In this document: piece by piece, positions 1 through 6,268 of the stretch
Layout: each line of letters opens with the position of its first letter
Numbering within the stretch: the first letter of the stretch is position 1
Assembly: GCA_018711685.1 (NCBI GenBank)
Contig: DVHZ01000075.1
Span: 1-44,377 of the forward strand
Length of the DNA stretch: 44,377 nt
Direction: 5' to 3'
Source: Candidatus Excrementavichristensenella intestinipullorum
Lineage (GTDB): Bacteria; Bacillota; Clostridia; Christensenellales; Aristaeellaceae
Notes under the pieces: generated by a model
What the model saw: the letters and a program-made list of their open reading frames with translations, nothing else
What the model was told of the DNA's origin: nothing
The model's database searches: none
Position numbers and translations under genes: made by a program

Positions 1-770
1 GCCTTCTCCTTGGCCTGTTGAAACAGATCCCGCACCTTTGAAGCACCCATTCCCACAAACATCTCCACAAACTCCGAGCCGGAGATGGAGAAAAACGGCA
101 CGTTGGCCTCACCGGCCACCGCCTTGGCCAGCATGGTCTTGCCGGTGCCCGGAGGGCCCACCAGCAGGATACCCTTCGGCATGGAGGCGCCGGCCTCAGT
201 GTACTTCTGTGGGTTGTGGAGGTAGTCCACAATCTCCTGCAGGCTCTCCTTGGCCTCATCCTCACCGGCCACATCGGCAAAATGGATGCCCTGGGTGGAG
301 GGAACATAGACTTTGGCGCTGCTCTTGCCCATGCCGAAGGTCATGGCGTTCTTGCCTCCAGCCTGGCTCATCAGCTTTTTGCTCATGTACTGCCCCAGGC
401 CCACGAAGATCAGGATGGGCAGAATGGTGGTCATGAACAGGGTGAGCAGGGGGGACGCCGGTTCCTCGATGACCCGGCCGAACTGGGCGCCGGATTCATG
501 GAGGCGTTCGGTCAGGGTGGGGTCCTCCATGGGGCCGGTGCGGTACACCACCGCGCCTTCCTTATCGGTGAACAGGATCTGGGTATCCTCCACCTGCACC
601 ACGCCGATGTTCTTCTCCTCGATCAGGTCCATGAAGGCGCCGTAATCCACCTCCACCACCTGGTTTTTGGAGATCATGGGGGTAATCAGGATGTTGAACA
701 GGAAAATGATGAGCAACACGATCCCGTAGTAATAGAGCAGGGATTTTTTGGGCGATTTGACTTCTTTCAT
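1..770 (-). CDS. ftsH: ATP-dependent zinc metalloprotease FtsH, N-terminal part (runs off window)
   Basis: Membrane-bound AAA+ protease that degrades misfolded membrane proteins and short-lived regulators. Reading the minus strand from the ATG at 770 gives about 256 residues: a short basic start, a first membrane segment ([12 protein letters not shown]), an extracytoplasmic part, a second membrane segment ([17 protein letters not shown]), then the beginning of the AAA domain with Walker A GPPGTGKT near position 155 and the following [20 protein letters not shown] block. The zinc-binding HEAGH region lies beyond the window edge. A GGAAGGGAG ribosome site sits 6 nt before the ATG. The start overlaps the stop of the upstream small gene by 4 bp (ATGA), so the two are probably translationally coupled. 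The identification is firm; only the left end is missing. Confidence 0.96.
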   Translation of the reverse strand, partial: MKEVKSPKKSLLYYYGIVLLIIFLFNILITPMISKNQVVEVDYGAFMDLIEEKNIGVVQVEDTQILFTDKEGAVVYRTGPMEDPTLTERLHESGAQFGRVIEEPASPLLTLFMTTILPILIFVGLGQYMSKKLMSQAGGKNAMTFGMGKSSAKVYVPSTQGIHFADVAGEDEAKESLQEIVDYLHNPQKYTEAGASMPKGILLVGPPGTGKTMLAKAVAGEANVPFFSISGSEFVEMFVGMGASKVRDLFQQAKEK

Positions 771-1195
771 GGCGTTCTCCCTTCCTCTCGCTGGAGCAGT
801 TGGGCGTCGATGGCTTCCATGGACAGCAGCAGGGCCCGGTCCGCCGCCTGCTGGGCGAAGTCCAGGGCGTACTCCGCCAGCAAAATCTTCTCCTCCGCCC
901 CGGCCTGTCCGTCCGGATTTTGGTCCGTCATGGCCTGTACTTTGGCCTTGCTCTCCCGGATGATTCCCTCGATCCTTCCGTAGTCCTGGGCCAAAATGGC
1001 TGCCAGTCCCGACTTGGACCCCAATAGGTTGTCCCGCAGCGCCGATTCCGACGCCGCGCATTCCGCCGCCAGGGCGTTGATCTCCCGGCGCAATTGCCGG
1101 TGCCCGGCGGTTTCGCTCATGTGAACGCGGCTGTGCAGCTTGCCGACCCTGTCGTCCAGCTGGCACAATTTAATCCAGAGAATTTCGTGGGCCAT
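767..1195 (-). CDS. Hypothetical 142-residue helical protein, cotranscribed with ftsH
   Basis: I do not recognise the family. The product is soluble, with no signal peptide or membrane segment. It is rich in Ala, Leu, Glu, Arg and Gln with long charged stretches, suggesting an alpha-helical or coiled-coil protein (for example the parts [19 protein letters not shown] and [15 protein letters not shown]). An AGGAGG ribosome site lies about 6 nt before the ATG at 1195, and the stop overlaps the ftsH start by 4 bp. A TTGACA/TATACA promoter lies about 70 bp upstream. These features make it a real gene. Its position suggests a role linked to FtsH or shared regulation, but that is inference only. Confidence 0.8.
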   Translation of the reverse strand: MAHEILWIKLCQLDDRVGKLHSRVHMSETAGHRQLRREINALAAECAASESALRDNLLGSKSGLAAILAQDYGRIEGIIRESKAKVQAMTDQNPDGQAGAEEKILLAEYALDFAQQAADRALLLSMEAIDAQLLQREEGRTP

Positions 1196-1265
1196 CTTTC
1201 CACCTCCTTACGCCCTTTATTCTACCCCCCTTACCCTCCGGCGGCAATGGCCACAAATCCCCCCG

Positions 1266-1293
1266 TGTATAGACACAAGGGCCCGTGTGTCAA
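1266..1293 (-). promoter_or_regulatory. Promoter for the small gene-ftsH operon
   Basis: On the minus strand a perfect -35 TTGACA (1288-1293) and a -10 TATACA (1266-1271) are separated by 16 bp. The start of transcription would be near 1259, giving a leader of about 65 nt before the ATG at 1195. The -35 box lies inside a long inverted repeat, so a repressor bound there would block this promoter. Confidence 0.65.
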
Positions 1294-1312
1294 AATTTTT
1301 GACACACGGGCC
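1280..1312. promoter_or_regulatory. 16-bp perfect inverted repeat overlapping the ftsH-operon promoter; possible TetR operator
   Basis: The arms 1280-1295 and 1297-1312 are exact reverse complements around a single base, with the core TGTGTCAAAA / TTTTGACACA. The repeat covers the -35 box of the promoter reading to the small gene and ftsH, and it lies 63 bp beyond the stop of the tetR gene. It could be an operator for that regulator or a terminator of tetR; no strong U-tract follows on either strand, which favours an operator. Assignment to the adjacent TetR protein is inference. Confidence 0.55.
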
Positions 1313-1375
1313 TTTATGTCAAGCCCAACATGGCCGGAATGCGCCAGTCCTGGGACGATCGCCTATGACGCGGAG

Positions 1376-1912
1376 CTAAGCCAGGGGGGAGATGCCCTCG
1401 GTCATCAGGCGGAACACGGTGTGGACGATGGCGTCCAAGTTTTGGGTATCGGTTTGAGTCCAGCCCCGCAGCAGGCCCATCACCGCCTGGCTGTGGTAGC
1501 GCAGGATGAGGGATACTTCAAAGCGGGTGCAGCTGCGGTAGAGGCCCTTTTGGTCGCACACCTGCTCAAAGAGGTGCTGGGTATGCTCCTGCAAAAGCCG
1601 CTCCAGCTGGTCCCGATAGTTGCTCTGCATCCCCTTTTTCATGTAGGGCAAGGCGTTGATGGCCACCACGAACAGGTACTTGAGCCAGGCTTCCCCGCTT
1701 TCCACCACGTCGAACTGGGCCACGGTGCGCTGGGCGTCCTGCTCCAGCATCCAGCGGAACAGCGCGGGGATGTCCTCAAAGTGGTAGTAAAAGGCCTGAC
1801 GGGTGATCTGGCACGCCTCCACGATATCCTTCACCGTCAGTTTTCTTACGCCTTCTTCCATCAAAAGGGTTTTCGCCGCCTGGGCAATGGTTTCCTTCAT
1901 ATCCACCGCCAT
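1376..1912 (-). CDS. TetR/AcrR-family transcriptional regulator
   Basis: A 178-residue one-component repressor of normal family length. Residues 8-50 form the TetR DNA-binding domain, with the helix-turn-helix around LTVKDIVEACQITRQAFYYHF (about residues 26-45). The C-terminal two thirds is the variable ligand-binding and dimerisation part and does not reveal the inducer. A longer frame runs upstream to 2110, but its extra 66 residues look non-coding and lie across the promoter. The ATG at 1912 (MAVDMKETI) follows a GGAAGGGGG stretch; an ATG at 1900 is an alternative. It lies directly upstream of the ftsH operon on the same strand, with the palindrome between them, so it may regulate that operon. 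Confidence 0.88.
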   Translation of the reverse strand: MAVDMKETIAQAAKTLLMEEGVRKLTVKDIVEACQITRQAFYYHFEDIPALFRWMLEQDAQRTVAQFDVVESGEAWLKYLFVVAINALPYMKKGMQSNYRDQLERLLQEHTQHLFEQVCDQKGLYRSCTRFEVSLILRYHSQAVMGLLRGWTQTDTQNLDAIVHTVFRLMTEGISPLA

Positions 1913-1958
1913 CTCTTTCGCCCCCTTCCCCCGCGCCAGCCTCCGGCAGCGCAAGCCT

Positions 1959-1987
1959 ATTGTATCACGTTTATGCCCAAAACAAAA
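1959..1987 (-). promoter_or_regulatory. Promoter of the tetR-family gene
   Basis: On the minus strand a -10 TACAAT (1959-1964) lies 17 bp from a weaker -35 TTTTGT (1982-1987). The start of transcription would fall about 40 bp before the ATG at 1912, which supports the shorter start for the regulator. Confidence 0.5.
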
Positions 1988-2189
1988 TACCCCGCGCCTT
2001 TCCCCACACAAGCGAACCAGGAAAATCATAGGGGGAGAAAAAAATATGGGCGCCGGGGCAAGCCGGTCCAGGGGGATTACCCTGTGCTTAGGGCGTTCTG
2101 AAAAGAGCATTTCCGCCCGCCTGTGCTACATGGGCTTGACCCGGGAAGCGCCCTTTTCGCTGCGCGGAAGGTGGGGCAGGCGATATAGG

Positions 2190-2224
2190 ATTGGGAAGGA
2201 TGCCGGGGCGGCGTCCTTCCCAAT
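2190..2224. terminator. Hairpin between folT and tetR, probable terminator
   Basis: A near-perfect 16-bp stem (ATTGGGAAGG.../...CCTTCCCAAT, one G-U pair) with a very short loop. On the plus strand it is followed by CAATTTTTC; on the minus strand, the direction of folT, no U-tract follows. It most likely ends folT transcription about 95 bp past the stop codon. The rest of 1988-2317 shows no gene that I can support. Confidence 0.55.
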
Positions 2225-2317
2225 CAATTTTTCTCCTCTAGGGAGCCGGAGGAGCGGCGGCTTTGCGCCATGGCGGAGCCCCAGCCCCGGATGCCCCCAG
2301 GCGTTTGGGTTTTGGCC

Positions 2318-3196
2318 TCATTGGGTCAATTGCCGCAATGCGGGGCGGTTGGCGAACACCTCCATCAGCGCCGCCATGAAGCATACCTTCACCGCGCTGG
2401 CCAGGATTTCCTCGATGACCCGGGGAATCCACAACACGCCGAAGGGCAGCAGCTTCCAGGAGGCGTACACCGTCTCCCGCAGGATGACCGTGTTGATGGT
2501 GGTGACCACCAGTCCGCTACCCACCACCGCCAACAGCATGGCCAATACGCCGGCGCGGCCGCTGTTGGGCAGCAGGCGCCGGGCCAGCCAGTCGGCCAAA
2601 AGCAGGAGGAAACCCAGGGCGGCGCAGCCCAGAGGGCCCGCCGTGACGCTAATCAGGTATGTGGCCAGGTTGCCGCCGGGGTCCTTGGTGTCCGCCGTGC
2701 GGGTCACCAACATGCGGCCTATGGGGCTAAGGGCCGCCTCTTTGGCCTGCTGGGGGTCAACCTGCTGGTAATAACCGGCGTCTATGCCGTCCATCCGGAG
2801 CATAATCAGGCTGGCCAGCCCCGCCGCCAGCAGGAGGACGCTCAGCAATATGACCGCCCAACGCAGCCCCCGGTCGCTGCGGCGGCGCAAGCCCCGGTAG
2901 CTCAAGCCCCGCAGAAAGCCGCTGAGGGCCGCCGTCAGGGTCAGCAGGGGCATAAAGGCGCCGGTGGGCTTAATCAGGTATCCCAGCAGGTCGCTGAGCC
3001 CCGACACCGCCGCGCCGTAAAAGGGGCCGAACAGCAGGGAGGGCATCATGGAAAAGACGCCCGATATGCCTACGCTCATGCCGTTTTGCCCAAAGAGGGG
3101 AATCTGAAAGGAAAAAAAGGTCTTGAGCACCAGGGCGATGCTCAAAAACAGCGCCGACACCGCCATGCGGCGCAAGGAGGAAGAAGCCTTCGTCAT
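2318..3196 (-). CDS. folT: ECF transporter substrate-binding subunit, folate type (FolT-like)
   Basis: A 292-residue integral membrane S-component of an energy-coupling-factor vitamin transporter. The N-terminal part has the typical opening of this family (RRMAVSALFLSIALVLKTFF, then a GISGVFSMMPSLLFGPFYGAAVSGLSD block), followed by about six hydrophobic segments. It is somewhat longer than classic 180-200 residue S-components because of an extra loop near residues 130-175. Folate specificity is inferred from the tetrahydrofolate riboswitch in the leader, since sequence alone seldom tells S-component substrates apart. The ATG at 3196 follows AAGGGGCG by about 10 nt. No ATPase or T-subunit is adjacent; the EcfA-EcfA'-EcfT set at 41.0-43.5 kb of this window could supply energy. 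Confidence 0.85.
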   Translation of the reverse strand: MTKASSSLRRMAVSALFLSIALVLKTFFSFQIPLFGQNGMSVGISGVFSMMPSLLFGPFYGAAVSGLSDLLGYLIKPTGAFMPLLTLTAALSGFLRGLSYRGLRRRSDRGLRWAVILLSVLLLAAGLASLIMLRMDGIDAGYYQQVDPQQAKEAALSPIGRMLVTRTADTKDPGGNLATYLISVTAGPLGCAALGFLLLLADWLARRLLPNSGRAGVLAMLLAVVGSGLVVTTINTVILRETVYASWKLLPFGVLWIPRVIEEILASAVKVCFMAALMEVFANRPALRQLTQ

Positions 3197-3249
3197 GGAT
3201 CAACACGCCCCTTTTTTATTCCGCCGGTGGCTAGGGGATCATCCTGTCA

Positions 3250-3294
3250 CGTCAAAACACCTCCTGTCATGCAGCACAGCCGCATAACAGGAGG
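3250..3294 (-). terminator. Hairpin between riboswitch and folT, candidate expression platform
   Basis: On the minus strand CCTCCTGT (3287-3294) and ACAGGAGG (3260-3267) form a perfect 8-bp stem, followed by TGTTTTG. It lies just downstream of the riboswitch aptamer and about 65 nt before the folT start. It could act as the switchable terminator. The AGGAGG in its 3' arm is too far from the folT ATG to be the folT ribosome site. Confidence 0.5.
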
Positions 3295-3317
3295 CGACGC
3301 AAAAAGCCTCTTCCCAT

Positions 3318-3437
3318 GCAGCAGCGGGATGCGGGCCTCGCACCGCGAGCGCTTACGCTCTTCGTCCCTCCGGCAACTCCCCGTCCGGCGAGCACTAAAG
3401 TACCTGCGTACAACGCGCGAGACCCTACTCTGCCATA
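3318..3437 (-). ncRNA. Tetrahydrofolate (THF) riboswitch
   Basis: Read on the minus strand, the leader carries the hallmarks of the THF aptamer in order: GGCAGAGTAGG at the 5' side; a P2-like 9-bp pairing of GGGTCTCGC with GCGAGGCCC; a hairpin CCGG...CCGG holding the loop GGGGAGTTG; ACGAA; a GAGCG-TAAG-CGCTC hairpin; GCGGTG; and the 3' strand GCATCCCGCTGCTGC, whose CTGC pairs with the initial GCAG. The order and conserved words match my knowledge of clostridial and streptococcal THF riboswitches, which often control folT. The match was made by eye, not by a covariance model. Confidence 0.8.
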
Positions 3438-3449
3438 AGTAGCGTATTC

Positions 3450-3478
3450 ATGGTATCTCAAACGGGCCGGTTTGTCAA
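3450..3478 (-). promoter_or_regulatory. Promoter of the THF riboswitch-folT transcript
   Basis: On the minus strand TTGACA (3473-3478) and TACCAT (3450-3455) are separated by 17 bp. Transcription would start near 3443, only a few bases before the riboswitch. The perfect -35 partly compensates for a weak -10. Confidence 0.6.
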
Positions 3479-3511
3479 TGGAAAAAAGGCGGCGGTCCAG
3501 GAAAAGAACAC

Positions 3512-3574
3512 GGGAAAAACGGGAAAAACGGGAAAAACGGGGAAAACGGGGAAACGGGGAAACGGGGAAAACGG
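3512..3574. repeat. Short tandem repeat of GGGAAAAAC type
   Basis: About seven and a half head-to-tail copies of a 7-9 bp unit, GGGAAAAAC grading into GGGGAAAAC and GGGGAAAC. The plus strand has at least seven runs of three or four G separated by 4-6 bases, which fits the sequence rule for a G-quadruplex. It lies between the end of metA and the folT promoter. Reading frames through it are low-complexity and not genes. Confidence 0.85.
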
Positions 3575-3584
3575 CGCTCCTTCT

Positions 3585-3619
3585 CCCCCGTCCCAGGCGG
3601 CCTTGGTCCGGGACGGGGG
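3585..3619 (-). terminator. Stem-loop downstream of metA
   Basis: CCCCCGTCCC (3585-3594) pairs with GGGACGGGGG (3610-3619), giving a 10-bp GC stem about 35 nt past the metA stop. No clear U-tract follows on the minus strand; the next T-rich stretch is the repeat at 3512-3574. It is a plausible terminator of the metY-metA transcript. Confidence 0.45.
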
Positions 3620-3652
3620 CAGGAGCAGGACGGGGCCGTGGCCCATAGACCT

Positions 3653-4603
3653 TTAGCTCCCCAGCACGCCGCCGGACTCGATGCCCCAATTGATGTCCCG
3701 GATGTCGTAGGGGGTGGTCTGGTAGACGAAATAGTTGAGCCAATTGGAGAAGAGCAGGTTGGCGTGGCTGCGCCAGGTGACCCGGGGCGGACGGGTCTCG
3801 TCGCCGTCGGGGAAATAATTTTCCGGCAGGTCGATGGCCAAGCCCGCCTCCTTGTCCCGCTGGTATTCCCGCTTCAGGGTGTCCGCGTCGTACTCCGAAT
3901 GGCCGGTGATAAAGATCTGCCGCCCCTTGTCGGTGGCCATGGCGTACACGCCCGCCTGGGGGGAGGAGGCCAGGATCTTCAGCTGGGGCACCGCCTCCAC
4001 GTCCTCCCGGCGGATGGAGGTATGGCGGGAGTGAGGAGCCATGAAGGTATCGTCGAACCCCCGCAGCAGCATGGAACTGCGCCGCTCCACCACGTGGGGA
4101 TACACGCCAAACAGCTTTTTATCCAAGGGTACCTTGGGAATGCCGTAGTGGTAGTACAGCCCGGCCTGGGCGCCCCAGCAGATGTGCAGCGTGGAGTGTA
4201 CGTGGGACTTGCTCCACTCCATCACCTGGCACAGCTCATCCCAGTAGTCCACCTGCTCAAAGGGCATCTGCTCCACCGGCGCGCCGGTGATCACCAAGCC
4301 GTCGAACTTCTCTTCCTTGATCTCGTCGAAGGTCTTATAGAAGGAGAGCATGTGCCGCTGGGGGGTATTGCGGCTGACGTGGCTGCGGGTATTCAGCAGG
4401 GTGAGCTCCACCTGCAGGGGCGTATTGCCCAGCAGACGGGCGAACTGGGTTTCGGTGATGATCTTGGTGGGCATCAGGTTGAGCAGGGCGATGTGCAGGG
4501 GGCGGATGTCCTGGGTCATGGCCCGGGTCTCGGTGATGACGAAGATATTTTCCCCCAGCAGCGTTTCTGTTGCCGGGAGCTGATTGGGGATTTTAATGGG
4601 CAT
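3653..4603 (-). CDS. metAA: Homoserine O-acetyltransferase (MetA family, MetAA)
   Basis: Cytoplasmic enzyme that activates homoserine in methionine synthesis. The 316-residue protein matches the MetA family over its whole length, with catalytic Cys142 (HICWGAQ), His235 and Glu237 (FITGHSEYD). Residue 111, in GAPVEQM, is Glu. Work on the Bacillus cereus enzyme showed that Glu here favours acetyl-CoA and Gly favours succinyl-CoA, so I call it an acetyltransferase. This agrees with the O-acetylhomoserine sulfhydrylase gene 12 bp upstream. An AAGGAGG ribosome site overlapping the metY stop region lies 7 nt before the ATG, so the two genes form one operon controlled by the attenuator-like leader at 5935-6076. 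Confidence 0.95.
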   Translation of the reverse strand: MPIKIPNQLPATETLLGENIFVITETRAMTQDIRPLHIALLNLMPTKIITETQFARLLGNTPLQVELTLLNTRSHVSRNTPQRHMLSFYKTFDEIKEEKFDGLVITGAPVEQMPFEQVDYWDELCQVMEWSKSHVHSTLHICWGAQAGLYYHYGIPKVPLDKKLFGVYPHVVERRSSMLLRGFDDTFMAPHSRHTSIRREDVEAVPQLKILASSPQAGVYAMATDKGRQIFITGHSEYDADTLKREYQRDKEAGLAIDLPENYFPDGDETRPPRVTWRSHANLLFSNWLNYFVYQTTPYDIRDINWGIESGGVLGS

Positions 4604-4615
4604 AAAACCGCCTCC

Positions 4616-5902
4616 TTACGCCTGTTGGGATTTTTCCAGGGCCTGATCGATGTCCGCCAGGACGTCCTCAATGTGCTCGATGCCGATGGACATGCGGATC
4701 ATGTCGGCGCCGATGCCCCCCGCCTCCAGCTGGGCGTCGGTAAGCTGGCGGTGGGTGGTGCTGGCCGGGTGCAGCACGCTGGTGCGGGCGTCGGCCACGT
4801 GGACCACGATGGCGGCCAGGCGCAGGCTGTCCATGAACTTCATGGCCGCCCTGCGGCCGCCCTTCACCCCGAAGGAAACCACCCCGGAAGCGCCGCCCTT
4901 CAGGTACTTTTGGGCCTTGGCGTACTGGTCCGATTGGGGCAGGAGGGGATAGTTCACCCAGTTCACCAGGGGATGCTTCGCCAAATGCCGGGCCACGGCC
5001 AGGCCGTTGGCGCTGTGCCGCTCCATCCGAAGGGCCAATGTCTCCAGGCCCTGGTTCAGCAGGAAAGCGGCCAGGGGCTGGGGGGTGGCGCCCAGGTCCC
5101 GCATCAGCTGCACCCGGGCCTTGGTGATGTAGGCGGCTTTGCCGAAATCCCGGGTGTAGACCACGCCGTGATAGCTCTCGTCGGGCTGGGTGAGCTCGGG
5201 GTACCGGCCCGAGGCGGCCCAGTCGAACCGGCCGCCGTCCACCACGGCGCCGCCCACCACGCTGGCGTGGCCGTCCATGTATTTGGTGGTGGAGTGGACC
5301 ACGATATCGGCGCCGAAGTCGAAGGGCCGGCACTGGATGGGGGTGGCGAAGGTATTGTCCACGATCAGGGGCACCCCGTGGCGGTGGGCCAGGTTGGCGT
5401 AGCGCTCAATATCCAGCACCGTGAGGGCCGGGTTGGCGATGGTCTCCCCGAACACCAAGCGGGTGTTCTCGTCGAACAGGGCGTCCACCTCCTGGTCGGT
5501 CATGTCCTCGGTGATGAACCGGGCCTGGATGCCCATGCGCTTCATGGTGACGGCGAACAGGTTGATGGTGCCGCCGTAGATGGTGGACAGGCAGATGAAG
5601 TTTTGCCCCGCCTGGCAGATGTTGAACACCGCCATCAGGTTGGCCGCCTGGCCGGAAGAGGTGCACATGGCCCCCACGCCCCCTTCCAGGGCGTTGATCT
5701 TCTCCTCCACATAGGCTACCGTGGGGTTGGATATCCGGGTATACATGTGGCCGGGCACGCTCAGGTCGAACAGCTTGCCCAGATGCTCGGCGCTATCGTA
5801 TTTATAGGTGGTGCTTTGGTAGATGGGCAGCACCCGGGGCTGGCTATTCTCCGGCACATAGCCGGCTTGGACGCACTGGGTTTCAAGACGCGGGTTATTC
5901 AT
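4616..5902 (-). CDS. metY: O-acetylhomoserine sulfhydrylase (MetY)
   Basis: PLP-dependent enzyme of the Cys/Met metabolism family that makes homocysteine from O-acetylhomoserine and sulfide. Its 428 residues are the usual MetY length, longer than cystathionine synthases. Visible motifs are YTRISNPT near residue 54, the SSGQAA loop, VDNTFATP, and the PLP lysine Lys207 in HSTTKYMDGH. The ATG at 5902 follows a GGGGAGG ribosome site by 8 nt. It is the first gene of metY-metA, which together take homoserine directly to homocysteine. The promoter lies about 200 bp upstream, and the leader holds a small reading frame and a terminator. Confidence 0.95.
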   Translation of the reverse strand: MNNPRLETQCVQAGYVPENSQPRVLPIYQSTTYKYDSAEHLGKLFDLSVPGHMYTRISNPTVAYVEEKINALEGGVGAMCTSSGQAANLMAVFNICQAGQNFICLSTIYGGTINLFAVTMKRMGIQARFITEDMTDQEVDALFDENTRLVFGETIANPALTVLDIERYANLAHRHGVPLIVDNTFATPIQCRPFDFGADIVVHSTTKYMDGHASVVGGAVVDGGRFDWAASGRYPELTQPDESYHGVVYTRDFGKAAYITKARVQLMRDLGATPQPLAAFLLNQGLETLALRMERHSANGLAVARHLAKHPLVNWVNYPLLPQSDQYAKAQKYLKGGASGVVSFGVKGGRRAAMKFMDSLRLAAIVVHVADARTSVLHPASTTHRQLTDAQLEAGGIGADMIRMSIGIEHIEDVLADIDQALEKSQQA

Positions 5903-5934
5903 GGCGCGATCCTCCCCTGATAAAATTGGTCATG

Positions 5935-5967
5935 AAAAAGCGGCCGTTCCTCCATTGGCACGGCCGC
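5935..5967 (-). terminator. Intrinsic terminator in the metY leader (attenuator)
   Basis: On the minus strand GCGGCCGT (5960-5967) and ACGGCCGC (5940-5947) form a perfect 8-bp GC stem with a 12-nt loop, followed directly by TTTTT (5935-5939). It lies after the metY promoter and before the metY ribosome site, so it should stop transcription unless something prevents it from forming. The upstream small frame holds a GGCGGCCG stretch that could pair with its CGGCCGC arm. Confidence 0.75.
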
Positions 5968-5998
5968 TCTTCTTGCGAAATCTGCGCGGGGTGCGCGA

Positions 5999-6076
5999 TC
6001 AAACGCGCCGCCCCAGCCCACCGAAGGCCCGGCCGCCCGTTTCCGCGCACATGTACATCAAGCGCCGCAAAAACAC
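5999..6076 (-). CDS. Putative 25-residue leader peptide upstream of metY-metA
   Basis: A GTG-initiated frame of 25 codons starts 6 nt after a perfect AAGGAGGG ribosome site (6083-6090). It begins V(M)FLRRLMYMC and ends in TGA at 5999-6001. Three of its first ten codons are ATG or TGC (Met-Tyr-Met-Cys), which fits sensing of charged methionyl- or cysteinyl-tRNA or SAM status. It lies about 23 nt after the predicted transcription start and 32 nt before the attenuator stem. Its stop codon sits in the loop of a GCGCG/CGCGC hairpin. I know no described leader of this kind in front of metY. The ribosome site is the main evidence; the function is inference. Confidence 0.6.
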   Translation of the reverse strand: MFLRRLMYMCAETGGRAFGGLGRRV

Positions 6077-6105
6077 GCGAATCCCTCCTTCAGCCGGTTT
6101 TATCG

Positions 6106-6135
6106 AGTATAGCGCAAAGGCCGAGGGCTTGTCAA
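6106..6135 (-). promoter_or_regulatory. Promoter of the metY-metA leader transcript
   Basis: On the minus strand TTGACA (6130-6135) and TATACT (6106-6111) are separated by 18 bp. Transcription should start near 6099, giving a leader of about 197 nt. No S-box (SAM-I) or T-box signature was found in it. Confidence 0.75.
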
Positions 6136-6197
6136 GTTAATTGCAGGTTTGGCGCGCCCGGGTTCCGGCCCGGCGGGACATGGCCCTTATGAGGGGA

Positions 6198-6261
6198 GCA
6201 ATCCTTTCCTGCCCGGCGGGACGGGGCGCATGATGGGGGCAATCCTTTCCTGCCCGGCGGG
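6198..6261. repeat. Two exact copies of a 23-bp direct repeat after the MATE gene
   Basis: The 23-bp sequence beginning GCAATCCTTTCC and ending CCCGGCGGG occurs at 6198-6220 and 6239-6261, with a period of 41 bp. A third partial match (CCCGGCGGGACA) lies at about 6170-6180. The copies lie between the MATE gene stop and the metY promoter. No coding role is evident. Confidence 0.8.
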
Positions 6262-6268
6262 CGCGGGG

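Noticed and set aside
1913-2110. N-terminal extension of the TetR gene to 2110
   Set aside because: The extra 66 residues lie across the predicted TACAAT promoter and do not resemble any TetR N-terminus.
3232-3259. Short GTG frame after the AGGAGG in the folT leader hairpin
   Set aside because: It stops after three codons (GTG ACA GGA TGA), and the AGGAGG is better explained as the 3' arm of the expression-platform stem.
3638-5920. A 760-codon open frame on the plus strand opposite metA and metY
   Set aside because: It is the antisense shadow of two well-identified genes. High GC with few stop codons makes such frames common. Its protein is His/Gly/Val-rich low-complexity sequence with no family likeness.
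5903-6135. S-box (SAM-I) riboswitch or T-box before metY
   Set aside because: No GAGGGA...GCAACC core, no specifier-loop architecture and no GGTGGNACCGCG T-box motif was found; a small reading frame and terminator explain the leader better.
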